Assembly (NCBI GenBank): GCA_031277615.1
Contig: JAITMC010000036.1
Span: forward strand, 1-45,304
Direction: 5' to 3'
Source of the DNA: Chryseobacterium sp.
GTDB lineage: Bacteria > Bacteroidota > Bacteroidia > Flavobacteriales > Weeksellaceae
DNA: 45,304 bases
The notes beneath the pieces were generated by a model. It saw nothing but the letters and a program-made list of their open reading frames with translations. It was not told the DNA's origin and ran no database searches. How positions within the stretch are numbered: position 1 is the stretch's first letter; every line of letters begins with the position of its first letter. This document shows, one piece after another, positions 1 through 9,423 of this stretch. The position numbers were made by a program, and so were the translations under genes.

Positions 1-117
1 AAATCAGTGTATCTCGCATTAAAAGAAGCTACTAAAAAATGGACCATGCCTATCCAAAATTGGGGCATTGTCCTCAACCAATTTATGCTTATTTTTGAAA
101 AAAGGCTCAGATTATAA
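1..117 (+). CDS. IS256-family transposase, C-terminal fragment (cut by window edge)
   Basis: The reading frame is open from base 1 and ends at TAA 115-117. The 38 residues include [20 protein letters not shown], which matches the conserved tail of IS256-family (mutator-type) DDE transposases, where a W-x(n)-NWG-x(3)-NQF-x-I-x-F motif precedes the stop. The catalytic domain is outside the window, so activity cannot be judged. Only the family call is supported. Confidence 0.8.
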   Translation, partial: KSVYLALKEATKKWTMPIQNWGIVLNQFMLIFEKRLRL

Positions 118-163
118 AAGCCAAGCCTAACTTTTTAACTTACACACTTTGTGGGATAGTGTC
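1..163 (+). mobile_element. Right end of an IS256-family insertion sequence
   Basis: The window opens inside an insertion sequence. The last 38 codons of its transposase end at 117, and about 45 bases later the sequence reads ACACACTTTGTGGGATAGTGTC (142-163), which I take as the right terminal inverted repeat because Bacteroidota IS256-type elements end in this style. The exact last base is an estimate; the left end lies outside the window. The 8-9 bp target duplication expected of IS256 elements would begin at 164 but cannot be verified without the other end. Confidence 0.7.
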
Positions 164-747
164 GATAAACACAGTCGCCTTGCTTATTTGTGAAATACAA
201 GGCTTTGTGCTCTGCCTTGCTAAATTTATGCCCTTGTTAATACGTAATAAATCTATTCTTTGTTTAATATTTCAATCTCAATTCGCTTCAGGCCTCAAAT
301 TTTATGAATGATTTAATCTACTTTAAATTAAAAGAATTATTTCCATAAAAAATAACTCATCGAAACTCTAAAACCTCCCAATTGCTGTTGAAAATATTTC
401 CATAAACATCATTTAAAGCTGTTTATTTCCGTGATTTTGGCCAAAAATGAATAAAAAAATAAATTATATTTTTCGTTAATATTATTGATTTGTATTTATA
501 TTTTTTATCATTTTAAACTAATTAATTAATTTTGATTTTATTTTTGTTTTTCCTGAAAATACTCCTCATTTCACGATTCCTGTATTTTTACTTTAAAATT
601 TTATACAAAATGTGAATTATTCTTTATTGATCTTTTTGGATCGTTGTGGATTTTCTTTTATTCATGAGGGTTTTGGAGCTTTTTAAAATTGATGTTGTAG
701 TTTTTTATTAACATATTTGTCACTTCAATATATTAAAATTTGTTAAT
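164..747. other. AT-rich non-coding region between IS end and SusC gene
   Basis: No convincing gene is present in these 584 bases. Just outside the IS, 177-203 can fold as a stem-loop (GCCTTG, 2-nt bulge, TATTT, loop GTG, AAATA, CAAGGC). It may act as a transcription stop for the transposase, but its T-tract is poor. The rest is very AT-rich, with many runs of T. It probably holds the upstream regulatory region of the SusC/SusD pair, displaced or altered by the IS. Confidence 0.5.
689..719 (+). promoter_or_regulatory. Candidate promoter for susC/susD pair 1
   Basis: TTG at 689-691 and CATATTTG at 712-719 are separated by 20 bases. CATATTTG differs from the Bacteroidota -7 consensus TAnnTTTG at one base. 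Transcription would start about 20 bases before the ATG at 748. The match is imperfect and the region is AT-rich, so chance is possible. Confidence 0.35.
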
Positions 748-3600
748 ATGAATGTGAAATTACGTGTTTTGACAGCCGGGGTCCTGTTTTTTACAGCCCA
801 GACTGTATTAGCTCAGGAAAAGGAATCTAAGAACAACAAGGACAAGGAAACCAAAATTGAGGAAGTCGTTGTTTTAGGGTATAGCAAGACGGCTACAAAA
901 GCTAAAACGACAACATCTTCAGTAACAGTAGGTGCTGAAACTTTAGAAAACAGACCTAACATTTCTGTATTAAACTCTATTCAGGGAACAGCTCCCGGAA
1001 TTGTGGTGAATTCAGCGTCAGGTTCTCCGGGATCAGGAAAATTCAGTATCCTGATCAGAGGGGCAAGTTCCCTTAACGGTTCTACAGACCCGTTATACGT
1101 TGTAGACGGAGTAATTACTTCCGGCTCTCAGTTCAGAAACCTGAATTCTTATGATATTGAAACATTCAGTATCCTTAAAGATGCCCAGGCAACAGCAATC
1201 TATGGAAACAGAGCGGCCAATGGAGTAGTGGTGATCACTACAAAAGGCGGAAAATTTAATTCCGGTTTAAAAGTTTCCTATGATGCATTAACTTCATTCA
1301 GTAAGTTACCTGGTACAGATTACAACATGGCCAATGGAAAGCAGTTATTGCAGATTCAGAAAAACCTGTTAACCGGTAAAGGGGCCAAAATGACCCAGGA
1401 TGAGATTGATAACTGGGGGACCAATACAGACTGGACTAAACAGTTTACCCATATTGGTATGTCTCAGCAGCATAACCTGTCCATTACCGGAGGAGGAGAA
1501 AATATCAACAATTTCCTTTCCTTAGGGTATCTTGACAGTGAAGGGGCAGTAAGGTCTACCGATTTCAAGAGGTTTACCATGAGAAATAATCTTAACGGTA
1601 AATCGAAGGACGGAAGATTAACTTTCGGATCCATCATTGGGTTAGGATACTCCAGGAGAAATCAGCTGGATGATGAAACCAATTCCGGAATTGCTAATAA
1701 TACGCTTCAGAATCCTCTATTTGGAGGAATTCTTTCCAGACCTTATGTAGAACCTTCTCCATATGCAAACGGACGTGAATTGTTTGATGCCATTCAGGGT
1801 GATGCATCCAATAACAGACAGTGGATTCTTCAGGACAACATCAACGGAGGGATCAGAAACAGGTTTACAGAAATCAGTATTTCTGCCAATGCCAATGTCA
1901 ACTATAAGCTTACAGATTACCTGAGCGTTGGAAACAGAACAGGTATCGAGTACAAGGATTATGAAAGAATCTTTGCAAGATCTCCGCTGGGATATCTTTC
2001 CATAAGCGTTGCCAATGGAGAAAAAGCAAGATACGGAGGACATGAAGAATTTACCAGAACAAAGGATTTAACATTCAACAGTATAACGAATATTACGTTT
2101 AATAAATCTTTCGGGGATCATACCATTAGTGCAGCCGCCTATATGGATTATATCAAAGCCCATGTTACGAATACAATTCAGAGACAGAATGGTCTGAATC
2201 CGTTGCAGTGGGAATTTGGTGCAGGTACCGGTTATATTCCGTTTAATCCGGATACACCAGGCCTTTACAATCCTTCAGTAAGAGCTTCAAAAATTACAGC
2301 AGGTACATTGGCTTATTTCGGAACCCTTGATTATGATTACAAAGATAAATACGGAGTAAGCGGAGTGATAAGAAGAGACGGATCTTACCGTTTTCTTCCT
2401 ACCAGCAGATGGGAAACTTTCTGGTCTGTAGCGGCAAGATGGAATATCAACAAAGAAGATTTCATGGCTAATTCCGGATTCAGACTGCTTAAATTAAGAG
2501 CTTCCATCGGTACTACCGGTAACCAGAATTTAGGAATTGCTTCCGATAATGCAAATCCACTGGTGCTGCTTCCTAACAACTTCCTGGATCTTTATAACGG
2601 ATTTTCAGGATATCAGAATGTGTTGGGATACAATTTCGTGAATCTGTCAAACCCTTATTTAAGATGGGAGCAGGTAAAGCAAACCAACATCGGAATCGAT
2701 TATAACTATAAAGGGTTAATTGAGGGTAGTTTTGAATATTATCAGAAAAGAACATCCAGAATGTTCAACGATCTTCAGAGATCCGCATCTACGGGTACCT
2801 ACTCAATCAGAGGAAATGACGGGGTTCTTGATAATAAAGGAGTGGAAGGTTTGATCAGATACAACGTGATCAGAAACGAAACTACAAAGCTTTCCGTTTT
2901 TGCCAATGCAGCGTATAACTCCAACAAAATCGTTTCCATGGACAGCGAAAACCTTGCCGGTGATGTTGTGAACGCTATTGGTGGTCCGGCAGGACAGTAT
3001 CAGCTTTATCCGTACATTGGGGTAAATCCTGACAACGGAAACCTGCAGTTCCTGGATAAAAACGGAAATATTACCGAATCACCAACATCGGCAGACAGAA
3101 GATTAACCGGGAAATCCAGATATGCGAAATTTACCGGAGGTTTTGGATTTAATTTCCAGCACAAAGGATGGTATTTTGATACCTTATTCTCCTTCCAGCA
3201 AGGGGGTTGGATCTATGATAACCTGCAGTCGTGGATATTTGATCCGAGTGCGGCAGCAACGAGAAACCTTTCTGCGGACCTGTTAAATGCATGGACGCCT
3301 CAGAACAGAAATACGGATGTGCCTTCCCTGAAAGCAACCAATTTAAGCTTAGGGTCTTCAGACAGATTTTTACACCGTTCAGACTTCATCAGACTTAAGA
3401 ATATTTCCGTAGGATACAACTTCACCAAAGATCAGTTAGGAAAGCTGCCGGTAAAAGGAGTTAAGGTATTTGTTCAGGCAGAAAACCTTTATACCTGGAC
3501 CAAGTGGAAAGGATTTGATCCGGAGCCGATCACTTCTTATTCCCTGAATGTCTATCCAAACCCAAAAACCGTATCGGTAGGGCTAAATGTTGATTTTTAA
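748..3600 (+). CDS. SusC/RagA-type TonB-dependent outer-membrane receptor
   Basis: This 950-residue protein starts with a signal peptide ending near LAQ (residue 23). It has a short charged spacer, then a TonB-box/plug start (EEVVVLGYSKTA, about 37-48), the plug motif LYVVDGV near 117, and the SusC hallmark KDAQATAIYGNRAANGVV (about 143-160). A 22-strand barrel should fill the rest, ending in VGLNVDF with a terminal Phe as barrel proteins do. Unlike many SusC proteins it lacks the N-terminal carboxypeptidase-regulatory-like domain, so plug follows signal directly. It lies 12 bases before a SusD gene, and the two should form the lidded importer for a glycan or peptide. No hydrolase is beside it, so the substrate cannot be named. 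Confidence 0.95.
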   Translation: MNVKLRVLTAGVLFFTAQTVLAQEKESKNNKDKETKIEEVVVLGYSKTATKAKTTTSSVTVGAETLENRPNISVLNSIQGTAPGIVVNSASGSPGSGKFSILIRGASSLNGSTDPLYVVDGVITSGSQFRNLNSYDIETFSILKDAQATAIYGNRAANGVVVITTKGGKFNSGLKVSYDALTSFSKLPGTDYNMANGKQLLQIQKNLLTGKGAKMTQDEIDNWGTNTDWTKQFTHIGMSQQHNLSITGGGENINNFLSLGYLDSEGAVRSTDFKRFTMRNNLNGKSKDGRLTFGSIIGLGYSRRNQLDDETNSGIANNTLQNPLFGGILSRPYVEPSPYANGRELFDAIQGDASNNRQWILQDNINGGIRNRFTEISISANANVNYKLTDYLSVGNRTGIEYKDYERIFARSPLGYLSISVANGEKARYGGHEEFTRTKDLTFNSITNITFNKSFGDHTISAAAYMDYIKAHVTNTIQRQNGLNPLQWEFGAGTGYIPFNPDTPGLYNPSVRASKITAGTLAYFGTLDYDYKDKYGVSGVIRRDGSYRFLPTSRWETFWSVAARWNINKEDFMANSGFRLLKLRASIGTTGNQNLGIASDNANPLVLLPNNFLDLYNGFSGYQNVLGYNFVNLSNPYLRWEQVKQTNIGIDYNYKGLIEGSFEYYQKRTSRMFNDLQRSASTGTYSIRGNDGVLDNKGVEGLIRYNVIRNETTKLSVFANAAYNSNKIVSMDSENLAGDVVNAIGGPAGQYQLYPYIGVNPDNGNLQFLDKNGNITESPTSADRRLTGKSRYAKFTGGFGFNFQHKGWYFDTLFSFQQGGWIYDNLQSWIFDPSAAATRNLSADLLNAWTPQNRNTDVPSLKATNLSLGSSDRFLHRSDFIRLKNISVGYNFTKDQLGKLPVKGVKVFVQAENLYTWTKWKGFDPEPITSYSLNVYPNPKTVSVGLNVDF

Positions 3601-3612
3601 TATAGAAAAATT

Positions 3613-5250
3613 ATGAAAAGAATTATAAATACCATATTAGTTGTCGTTACTTTATCATCCGCAGCATTCACACTGAGCAGCTGCCAGGACGCCCTTGATA
3701 TCAGACAGGCGGGAGAATTACAGGAACATGAGCTGTATACAAGTGTTGAGAATCTGAAGGAAGTTTTAAACGGAGCCGTATATGCTCAGCTGGATCCGAT
3801 TGATGAGATTTATTTTACCGCTGTATTTACAGACGAGGTAAAGCCGGGATCCGGAAGCGGTGGACAGGAATACACACTGCACAGACATTTCCTTGATCCT
3901 GCCAGCCCTATTGTAACCGGAGGAACGGTAAGCACTGTATCCAGTGACGGGATCTGGTTAAACAACTACAGAGTGATCAACAGAATCAACAGGCTGCTTG
4001 AAGGAGCTAAAAAAGTGACACCTACGAGTGTTAAGGAAAAAGAGGACTATGATAAGATCCTTGCACAGGCCAGAGCGATCAGAGCATACTGCTATGTACA
4101 GCTTGAAGCTTATTTCTCAGAAGACATGAGAAACCCAAACGCTTTGGGAGTAACTCTTCTGAAGGATGTGCCTGCTACAGATGCCAAGCTGCCAAGAGCT
4201 AAAAACCAGGAAGTATATGATTTCATCAATGAAGACCTTGATTATGCAAGAAGTATTCTAGGTTATTCTCTGGCTTCTGATAAGATCGCGAGATATGCCG
4301 CTGATAAAGGGTTTGTGAATGCAGTGACTGCCCGTTTTAATCTGTATAGAGGAAACATGATCCTGGCTAAACAATATGCTGATGAAGTTATTGTAAATTC
4401 AAAATTACTACTAACACAAGCTTCGCCTTTTACAATTAAAGATGATAATCCTGCAAACACTACTTACGGGGAAGATCTTGAGGTAGGTTCCAAAGATTGG
4501 AATCCTAAATTCTATGACGAAACTTCTTCTTTCAACCCATACAGAAACCTTTGGAATGACTTTGACAGGGGAGAAATTATCTTCTCTCTAAACAGATTGC
4601 CATTAGGTGCCGGACAGAGCATCGGATCAAGATGGAATACCAACCAGTCTATTCTAAAAGGTTCTCCGATGTGGTTCTGGGGAAGAAACCTGTATAATCT
4701 GCTCGAGGAAACACCGGGAGATATCAGAAGGTATGCGTATGTAGACCCTACATCAGACGCAAAAGCTGATTATGCTTCCGCTACGGCAGGAGCAACAAGA
4801 AATGATGCTTTGGTTATCGATAAATATCCTGGAAAAACAAGTACGCCAACAAGAAACGACATTAAAGTTTTCAGAATGTCAGAAATGTATTTCATCAAAG
4901 CTGAAGCGGAGGTGGCAGCAGGAAATCTTGTAGCAGCCCATGATCTTATTCATCAGGTAAGAACAGCAAGAAATTATCTGGGAAAAGCGGTAACGCCAAC
5001 CTATACCAATGCTCAAACCGCATATGCAGACATCCTGAAGGAACGTAGAATTGAACTGGCCCTTGAAGGACACCGTTATCTTGACCTGAAAAGACTGGCT
5101 GTAGCAGCGAATGTAAGTATGGACAGAAACCCTACGGATGATATTGTTCCGGTAAAGAACCTTGCCAATGGTGATCACCGTTATACCTTACCAATTCCTA
5201 TCAAAGAAGTTTCTGCCAATCCGAACATGCAGCAGAACGATAAGTATTAG
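3613..5250 (+). CDS. SusD/RagB-family substrate-binding lipoprotein
   Basis: This 545-residue surface lipoprotein has a type II signal peptide with lipobox LSSC (Cys24) followed by QDALDI, typical of SusD. The N-terminal helical TPR-like scaffold contains AQARAIRAYCYVQL (about 155-168), a standard SusD segment, and the C-terminal RagB/SusD region contains MSEMYFIKAEAEV and RRIELALEGHRYLDLKRL (about 478-495). It acts as the lid over the SusC barrel encoded just upstream and captures substrate at the cell surface. It is followed by a strong terminator. The ligand is unknown. Confidence 0.95.
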   Translation: MKRIINTILVVVTLSSAAFTLSSCQDALDIRQAGELQEHELYTSVENLKEVLNGAVYAQLDPIDEIYFTAVFTDEVKPGSGSGGQEYTLHRHFLDPASPIVTGGTVSTVSSDGIWLNNYRVINRINRLLEGAKKVTPTSVKEKEDYDKILAQARAIRAYCYVQLEAYFSEDMRNPNALGVTLLKDVPATDAKLPRAKNQEVYDFINEDLDYARSILGYSLASDKIARYAADKGFVNAVTARFNLYRGNMILAKQYADEVIVNSKLLLTQASPFTIKDDNPANTTYGEDLEVGSKDWNPKFYDETSSFNPYRNLWNDFDRGEIIFSLNRLPLGAGQSIGSRWNTNQSILKGSPMWFWGRNLYNLLEETPGDIRRYAYVDPTSDAKADYASATAGATRNDALVIDKYPGKTSTPTRNDIKVFRMSEMYFIKAEAEVAAGNLVAAHDLIHQVRTARNYLGKAVTPTYTNAQTAYADILKERRIELALEGHRYLDLKRLAVAANVSMDRNPTDDIVPVKNLANGDHRYTLPIPIKEVSANPNMQQNDKY

Positions 5251-5315
5251 CATGGAATGAGCCGCTTCTTAATGCAAGCACTAAAGCTCAACAGATTTTA
5301 GATATTTTTAAAAGA

Positions 5316-5347
5316 AGCCGTCTCAATGATTATTGAGATGGCTTTTT
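5316..5347 (+). terminator. Intrinsic terminator after SusC/SusD pair 1
   Basis: A 12-bp stem (AGCCGTCTCAAT / ATTGAGATGGCT, one G-T pair, loop GATT) is followed by TTTTT. An A-rich 5' flank gives a weaker T-run on the minus strand, so it could also serve the convergent AraC-type gene ending at 5370. Confidence 0.9.
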
Positions 5348-5369
5348 ATTTCTATTCCTCTTCCCGTAA

Positions 5370-6296
5370 TCAGAATACGCTGCCCACCGTATCCTGAAAA
5401 TTTTTCGGAGTGACTCCTACCAGCTGCTTAAACACCCTTGTAAAATAATTCGTATCGGAAAATCCTGTTTGGTAAGCCGTTTCTTTAATGCTGTTCTGAT
5501 TCGCGAGAAGCTCTTTAGCCTTACTGATCCTTTCCTGTAAAATAAAATCATTGGGAGAAGTCCCCAGTTCATCTTTGAACATTTTAAAGAAATTCGATTT
5601 GCTTACATAAGCCAGCTTGGCAATACTTTCAATGGAAAGTTTCTGATGAAGATTTTTTCGGATATAATCTACGGCAAAACCTATTCTGGATTTATTTTTA
5701 GCCACATTTTTTTCTACCATGCTTCTGGCCTGGGTCTGCATCAGCCGGATCAGAAGCTCCTTCAGGGCAAGATCGGCCATAATATCCTTCTGGGAATTAT
5801 CATCCATGGCAATTCTCATAATATTGTTGGTGGCAGAAGCCAGAGACTGGTTATTGAAAAGAAAATACTCATCCAGCTCGATGTTCCATTGGGAGGTTTC
5901 ATCCGTTTTGGGAAGATGATAATTAAAATAATTGAGTGAATCCTCTATAAAATCAGGATTAAGGCTCAGGGAAATACATTGCGTGGGAGATTCATCCGCT
6001 TCCGGAAAATCAATCACCATGGTTTCACCGGGAGCTACCAGAATGCTTTCCCCGGGATAATAATCAAAATAATTCGTTTTATGGTCCAGTTTCATATGCT
6101 TCTTACCTCTCAGCATAGCCGTAAAAGCAATGTTTTCAAAATGAAGCTTAACCCCGAAAGCCGCCTTATGCGTTTCATAGATACTGAATTCACAATTGTT
6201 TAGACTGAATTTCGTCTGGTTTTCCACAAGGCTGATCAGCTTGTTTTCGCTCTTTAATTCAGGAGTATTTAATAAAAATTTATTATTGTTGCTCAT
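5370..6296 (-). CDS. AraC-family transcriptional regulator
   Basis: A soluble 308-residue regulator. The N-terminal part (about 30-190) looks like a cupin-like effector domain, with the segment YFDYYPGESILVAPG typical of AraC sensor domains. The C-terminal AraC/XylS DNA-binding domain (about 205-305) carries two helix-turn-helix units: LSIESIAKLAYVSKSNFFKM and IKETAYQTGFSDTNYFTRVF, ending with LVGVTPKNF. It is transcribed away from the aldehyde dehydrogenase at 6479, a usual arrangement for a local activator. It therefore probably responds to an aldehyde or alcohol and controls the dehydrogenases; that role is inferred from position only. Confidence 0.9.
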   Translation of the reverse strand: MSNNNKFLLNTPELKSENKLISLVENQTKFSLNNCEFSIYETHKAAFGVKLHFENIAFTAMLRGKKHMKLDHKTNYFDYYPGESILVAPGETMVIDFPEADESPTQCISLSLNPDFIEDSLNYFNYHLPKTDETSQWNIELDEYFLFNNQSLASATNNIMRIAMDDNSQKDIMADLALKELLIRLMQTQARSMVEKNVAKNKSRIGFAVDYIRKNLHQKLSIESIAKLAYVSKSNFFKMFKDELGTSPNDFILQERISKAKELLANQNSIKETAYQTGFSDTNYFTRVFKQLVGVTPKNFQDTVGSVF

Positions 6297-6325
6297 TTCT
6301 AAACATTTTAAAGGTCAGGCTTACT

Positions 6326-6368
6326 CAAATATAGAAAAATTAACACCGTGTTGCTGTTAACAAAATTA
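6326..6368 (-). promoter_or_regulatory. Divergent regulatory region with two palindromes and two -7 boxes
   Basis: Reading toward the AraC gene, TATATTTG (6326-6333) and TAATTTTG (6361-6368) both match TAnnTTTG. Between them are AACACCGTGTT (6342-6352, 5-bp arms around one C) and TGTTAACA (6355-6362, perfect 8-bp palindrome). They are candidate operators for autoregulation and for control of the divergent dehydrogenase. No strong -7 box was found toward the dehydrogenase, as expected of an activator-dependent promoter. Confidence 0.4.
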
Positions 6369-6478
6369 TAAAATTAGAGTCCTGCACTATTTTGAAGTCT
6401 TTTTGTACGATTGTGCTATATCTTTTTTCCGTTCTGAATGTAATTTGGCATTACGAAAAATTAAAAAACAATACTAAT

Positions 6479-8008
6479 ATGAGCACGATGACAGAACCGA
6501 GATCAGAGACCGCATTCCAGTGGCCCGAATTCAAAAACAGATATGATAACTATATCGACGGAAAATTTACCCCACCGGTAAACGGACAATATTTTGACGT
6601 CGTTTCGCCCGTTGACGGGAAAAGCTTTACTCAGGTAGCCCATTCTTCAAAAGAAGATCTGGAGCTGGCAGTTAATGCAGCAGACAAAGCATTCCAGACC
6701 TGGAAGAACACTTCATCTACGGAAAGAAGCGTTATCCTTAACAAAATTGCAGACAGGATGGAGCAGAACCTCCAGTACCTTGCTATTGTAGAAACCATCG
6801 ACAACGGTAAAGCCGTAAGAGAAACACTGGCTGCTGATTTACCGCTGGCCATAGACCATTTCAGATACTTTGCTTCCGTGATCCGCGCAGAAGAAGGTTC
6901 CCACAATGAACTCGATAAAGATACCGTTTCGCTGATCGTTCATGAGCCGCTGGGCGTTATTGCACAGATCATTCCCTGGAACTTTCCTATTCTCATGGCC
7001 GTTTGGAAGCTGGCTCCGGCATTGGCAGCAGGAAACTGCGTCGTGCTGAAGCCCGCAGAAAGCACTCCCGTTTCCATTTTGGTTTTAATGGAAATAATCG
7101 GTGATCTTCTTCCGGCAGGAGTTATTAATATTGTGAATGGTTTCGGGGCAGAATTGGGAAGAGCGCTGGTAACCAATCCGAAAGTATCCAAAGCAGCATT
7201 CACGGGATCTACTGCTACAGGACGTCTGGTGATGCAGTATGCTACCGAAAATATTATTCCTGTAACCCTTGAATTGGGTGGGAAATCTCCCAATGTTTTC
7301 TTCAGTTCCGTGATGGATGCAGATGATGAATTCCTGGATAAAGCTATTGAAGGCGCTGTGCTTTTTGCGCTTAACCAGGGTGAGATCTGTACCTGTCCGT
7401 CCAGACTGCTGGTTCAGGAAGACATTGCCGATGCCTTCATCGAAAAAGTAATCGAAAGAGTAAAAGCCATTAAAATCGGAAATCCTTTAGATAAAACCGT
7501 AATGATGGGAGCCCAGGCTTCACAGATTCAGAAAGACAAAATCCTTTCCTATATTCAGCTGGGAAAAGAAGAAGGAGCGGAAGTTCTTGTGGGAGGAGAT
7601 GTCAATACCCTGGGAGAAGGCCTTGAGGATGGATTTTACATTCAGCCTACCATTTTCAGGGGCAATAACCGCATGAGAATTTTTCAGGAAGAGATCTTCG
7701 GACCGGTGCTGGCTTTCACAACCTTCAAAGATGAGGAAGAAGCCATCAGAATTGCCAACGACACCATCTACGGACTGGGAGCAGGAGTGTGGACGAGAGA
7801 TGCCCACCAGCTGTACAATGTTCCGCGCCAGATCCAGGCAGGAAGAGTTTGGGTCAATCAGTACCATTCCTATCCGGCGGGGGCACCTTTCGGAGGATAT
7901 AAGCAGTCTGGAATCGGCCGTGAAAACCACAAAATGATGCTGGATCACTACCGTCAGACCAAAAATATGCTCATTTCCTACAACAAAAACAAACTAGGTT
8001 TCTTTTAA
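6479..8008 (+). CDS. NAD(P)+-dependent aldehyde dehydrogenase (AldB/ExaC-like)
   Basis: I place the start at ATG 6479, giving 509 residues (MSTMTEPRSE...), the usual size for AldB/ExaC acetaldehyde dehydrogenases. An upstream in-frame ATG at 6392 would add 29 hydrophobic residues absent from the family. Key parts are the cofactor-site motif IIPWNFPILM, the general-base region VTLELGGKSPNV, and the catalytic cysteine in NQGEICTCPSR (Cys304, with Cys306 beside it), a signature of this subgroup. The enzyme oxidises short-chain aldehydes to acids in the cytoplasm. It sits with an alcohol dehydrogenase and a DUF779 gene, together forming an alcohol-to-acid route. The divergent AraC gene is the likely regulator. 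Confidence 0.95.
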   Translation: MSTMTEPRSETAFQWPEFKNRYDNYIDGKFTPPVNGQYFDVVSPVDGKSFTQVAHSSKEDLELAVNAADKAFQTWKNTSSTERSVILNKIADRMEQNLQYLAIVETIDNGKAVRETLAADLPLAIDHFRYFASVIRAEEGSHNELDKDTVSLIVHEPLGVIAQIIPWNFPILMAVWKLAPALAAGNCVVLKPAESTPVSILVLMEIIGDLLPAGVINIVNGFGAELGRALVTNPKVSKAAFTGSTATGRLVMQYATENIIPVTLELGGKSPNVFFSSVMDADDEFLDKAIEGAVLFALNQGEICTCPSRLLVQEDIADAFIEKVIERVKAIKIGNPLDKTVMMGAQASQIQKDKILSYIQLGKEEGAEVLVGGDVNTLGEGLEDGFYIQPTIFRGNNRMRIFQEEIFGPVLAFTTFKDEEEAIRIANDTIYGLGAGVWTRDAHQLYNVPRQIQAGRVWVNQYHSYPAGAPFGGYKQSGIGRENHKMMLDHYRQTKNMLISYNKNKLGFF

Positions 8009-8019
8009 TTTTAATATTA

Positions 8020-8180
8020 GGGCGTGCCCGTTTGCCCCGGCGGAGCCGGGGCAAAACGGTCGGGCTGTTCCAGGGCTTCACATCGTTTCGGTGCTCCATT
8101 TCATTCCGCACCGGCTCGTTCCTCGCCGCCCTTCCCATCCCTCACGCGAAAATACAGCCCTTATCCGGAATTTCCGGGTG
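8020..8180. repeat. GC-rich interspersed repeat element between the two dehydrogenases
   Basis: The element opens with GGGCGTGCCC and a hairpin whose core is an 11-bp perfect stem, TTTGCCCCGGC / GCCGGGGCAAA around loop GGA (8031-8055), extended by three pairs past a one-A bulge. It goes on with GTCGGGCT (8059-8066), CCATCCCTCACGC (8135-8147) and a palindrome CCGGAATTTCCGG (8165-8177). I recall sequences with this order of blocks as scattered intergenic repeats in flavobacterial genomes; that is memory, not a search. Its G+C is far above its surroundings. It separates genes that otherwise form one operon. The 108-codon frame across it is not a gene. Confidence 0.6.
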
Positions 8181-8288
8181 AGATGATGGCTGGTGCCTGT
8201 ACTCAGAATAAAAATTCAGGCCCGGTCACCGGATTTTTAGATCAGAAATCACATCAATACTACTCAAACAACAAAAAAGCTAACCAAT

Positions 8289-9323
8289 ATGATCCCAAAA
8301 ACAATGAAAGCCGCCGTAGTTCAGGGCTACGGACAACCCCTGAGAATTGAAGAAGTTCCGGTAAGAGAACCCGGAAGATATGAAGTCCTTGTAAAAGTAA
8401 TCGCCTGCGGAGTCTGCCATACCGATCTGCACGCTGTAGACGGAGACTGGCCGGCAAAACCCAAAATGCCGCTGATTCCGGGACATGAAGGCGTAGGAAT
8501 CGTAGTTGCCTGCGGACCCGAAGCTCAGGTAAAAGAAGGAGATGCCGTAGGAGTTCCGTGGCTGTATAGTGCCTGTGGATGTTGCGATTATTGTATAACG
8601 GGTTGGGAAACCCTGTGTGAGGCTCAGAAAAACGGAGGCTACAGCGTAGATGGAGGTTTTGCGGAATATGTTATCGCAGATTCCAGATATGTGGGACATT
8701 TGAAATCCGATGTCAACTTTCTGGAAATAGCCCCGATCTTATGTGCCGGAGTAACCGTTTACAAAGGATTAAAAGAAACCGAAACCAAACCCGGTGAATG
8801 GGTGGCCATCTCAGGGATCGGAGGATTGGGACACGTAGCCGTTCAGTATGCCAAAGCAATGGGAATGCATGTAGCCGCCATTGATGTGGCAGATGACAAA
8901 CTTGAGCTGGCTAAAAAACTGGGGGCAGATCTGGTGGTCAATGCAAAAAACACAGATCCTGGAGAATACCTTCATAAAGAAGTCGGCGGAATGCACGGCG
9001 CATTGATTACGGCAGTCTCTCCCATTGCCTTCAAACAGGGAATAGATGTTCTGAGAAGAAAAGGAACCATTGCCCTCAACGGTTTGCCTCCCGGCTCCTT
9101 TGAGCTTCCGATCTTTGAGACCGTTCTGAAGAGAATTACTGTGAGAGGGTCCATTGTAGGAACAAGAAAAGACCTTCAGGAAGCCCTTGATTTTGCCAAT
9201 GAAGGACTGGTGAAAGCCACTGTAACCTCCGCAAAACTGGAAGATATTAATGATGTATTTGATAAAATGAAGAAAGGACAGATAGACGGAAGAATCGTAC
9301 TGGATATTGCCGGTTCCGATTAG
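8289..9323 (+). CDS. adhP: Zinc-dependent alcohol dehydrogenase, AdhP type
   Basis: This 344-residue member of the medium-chain dehydrogenase family oxidises primary alcohols such as ethanol with NAD+. The catalytic zinc ligands are Cys43 (CGVCHTD), His66 (GHEG) and Cys152. The structural zinc lobe has Cys96, Cys99, Cys102 and Cys110. The Rossmann motif is GIGGLG (176-181). Many homologues begin at MKAAVVQ, here codon 6 (ATG 8304), so the true start may be there. It follows the aldehyde dehydrogenase, with a repeat element in the 280-base gap, and should supply that enzyme with aldehyde. A strong terminator follows. Confidence 0.95.
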   Translation: MIPKTMKAAVVQGYGQPLRIEEVPVREPGRYEVLVKVIACGVCHTDLHAVDGDWPAKPKMPLIPGHEGVGIVVACGPEAQVKEGDAVGVPWLYSACGCCDYCITGWETLCEAQKNGGYSVDGGFAEYVIADSRYVGHLKSDVNFLEIAPILCAGVTVYKGLKETETKPGEWVAISGIGGLGHVAVQYAKAMGMHVAAIDVADDKLELAKKLGADLVVNAKNTDPGEYLHKEVGGMHGALITAVSPIAFKQGIDVLRRKGTIALNGLPPGSFELPIFETVLKRITVRGSIVGTRKDLQEALDFANEGLVKATVTSAKLEDINDVFDKMKKGQIDGRIVLDIAGSD

Positions 9324-9339
9324 ATGATGAGTTAATGGG

Positions 9340-9365
9340 ACCCGGCACAGTGTAGCCGGGTTTTC
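9340..9365 (+). terminator. Intrinsic terminator after adhP
   Basis: CCCGGC (9341-9346) and GCCGGG (9355-9360) form a GC-rich stem, extended by an A-T pair, around an 8-nt loop; TTTTCTGTT follows. Confidence 0.85.
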
Positions 9366-9423
9366 TGTTAACCAGGAAACGACTATTTTAGCGGCTTAGT
9401 ATTTAAGAATAAATTTTATCTTA

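Noticed and set aside
6392-6478. N-terminal 29-residue extension of the aldehyde dehydrogenase
   Set aside because: The family starts near MSTMTEP; the extension lies in the promoter region and adds unrelated hydrophobic residues.
8024-8350. 108-codon plus-strand frame between the dehydrogenases
   Set aside because: It runs through the GC-rich hairpin repeat and into the start of adhP in another frame. Its composition is Pro/Arg/Ser-rich and unlike a protein.
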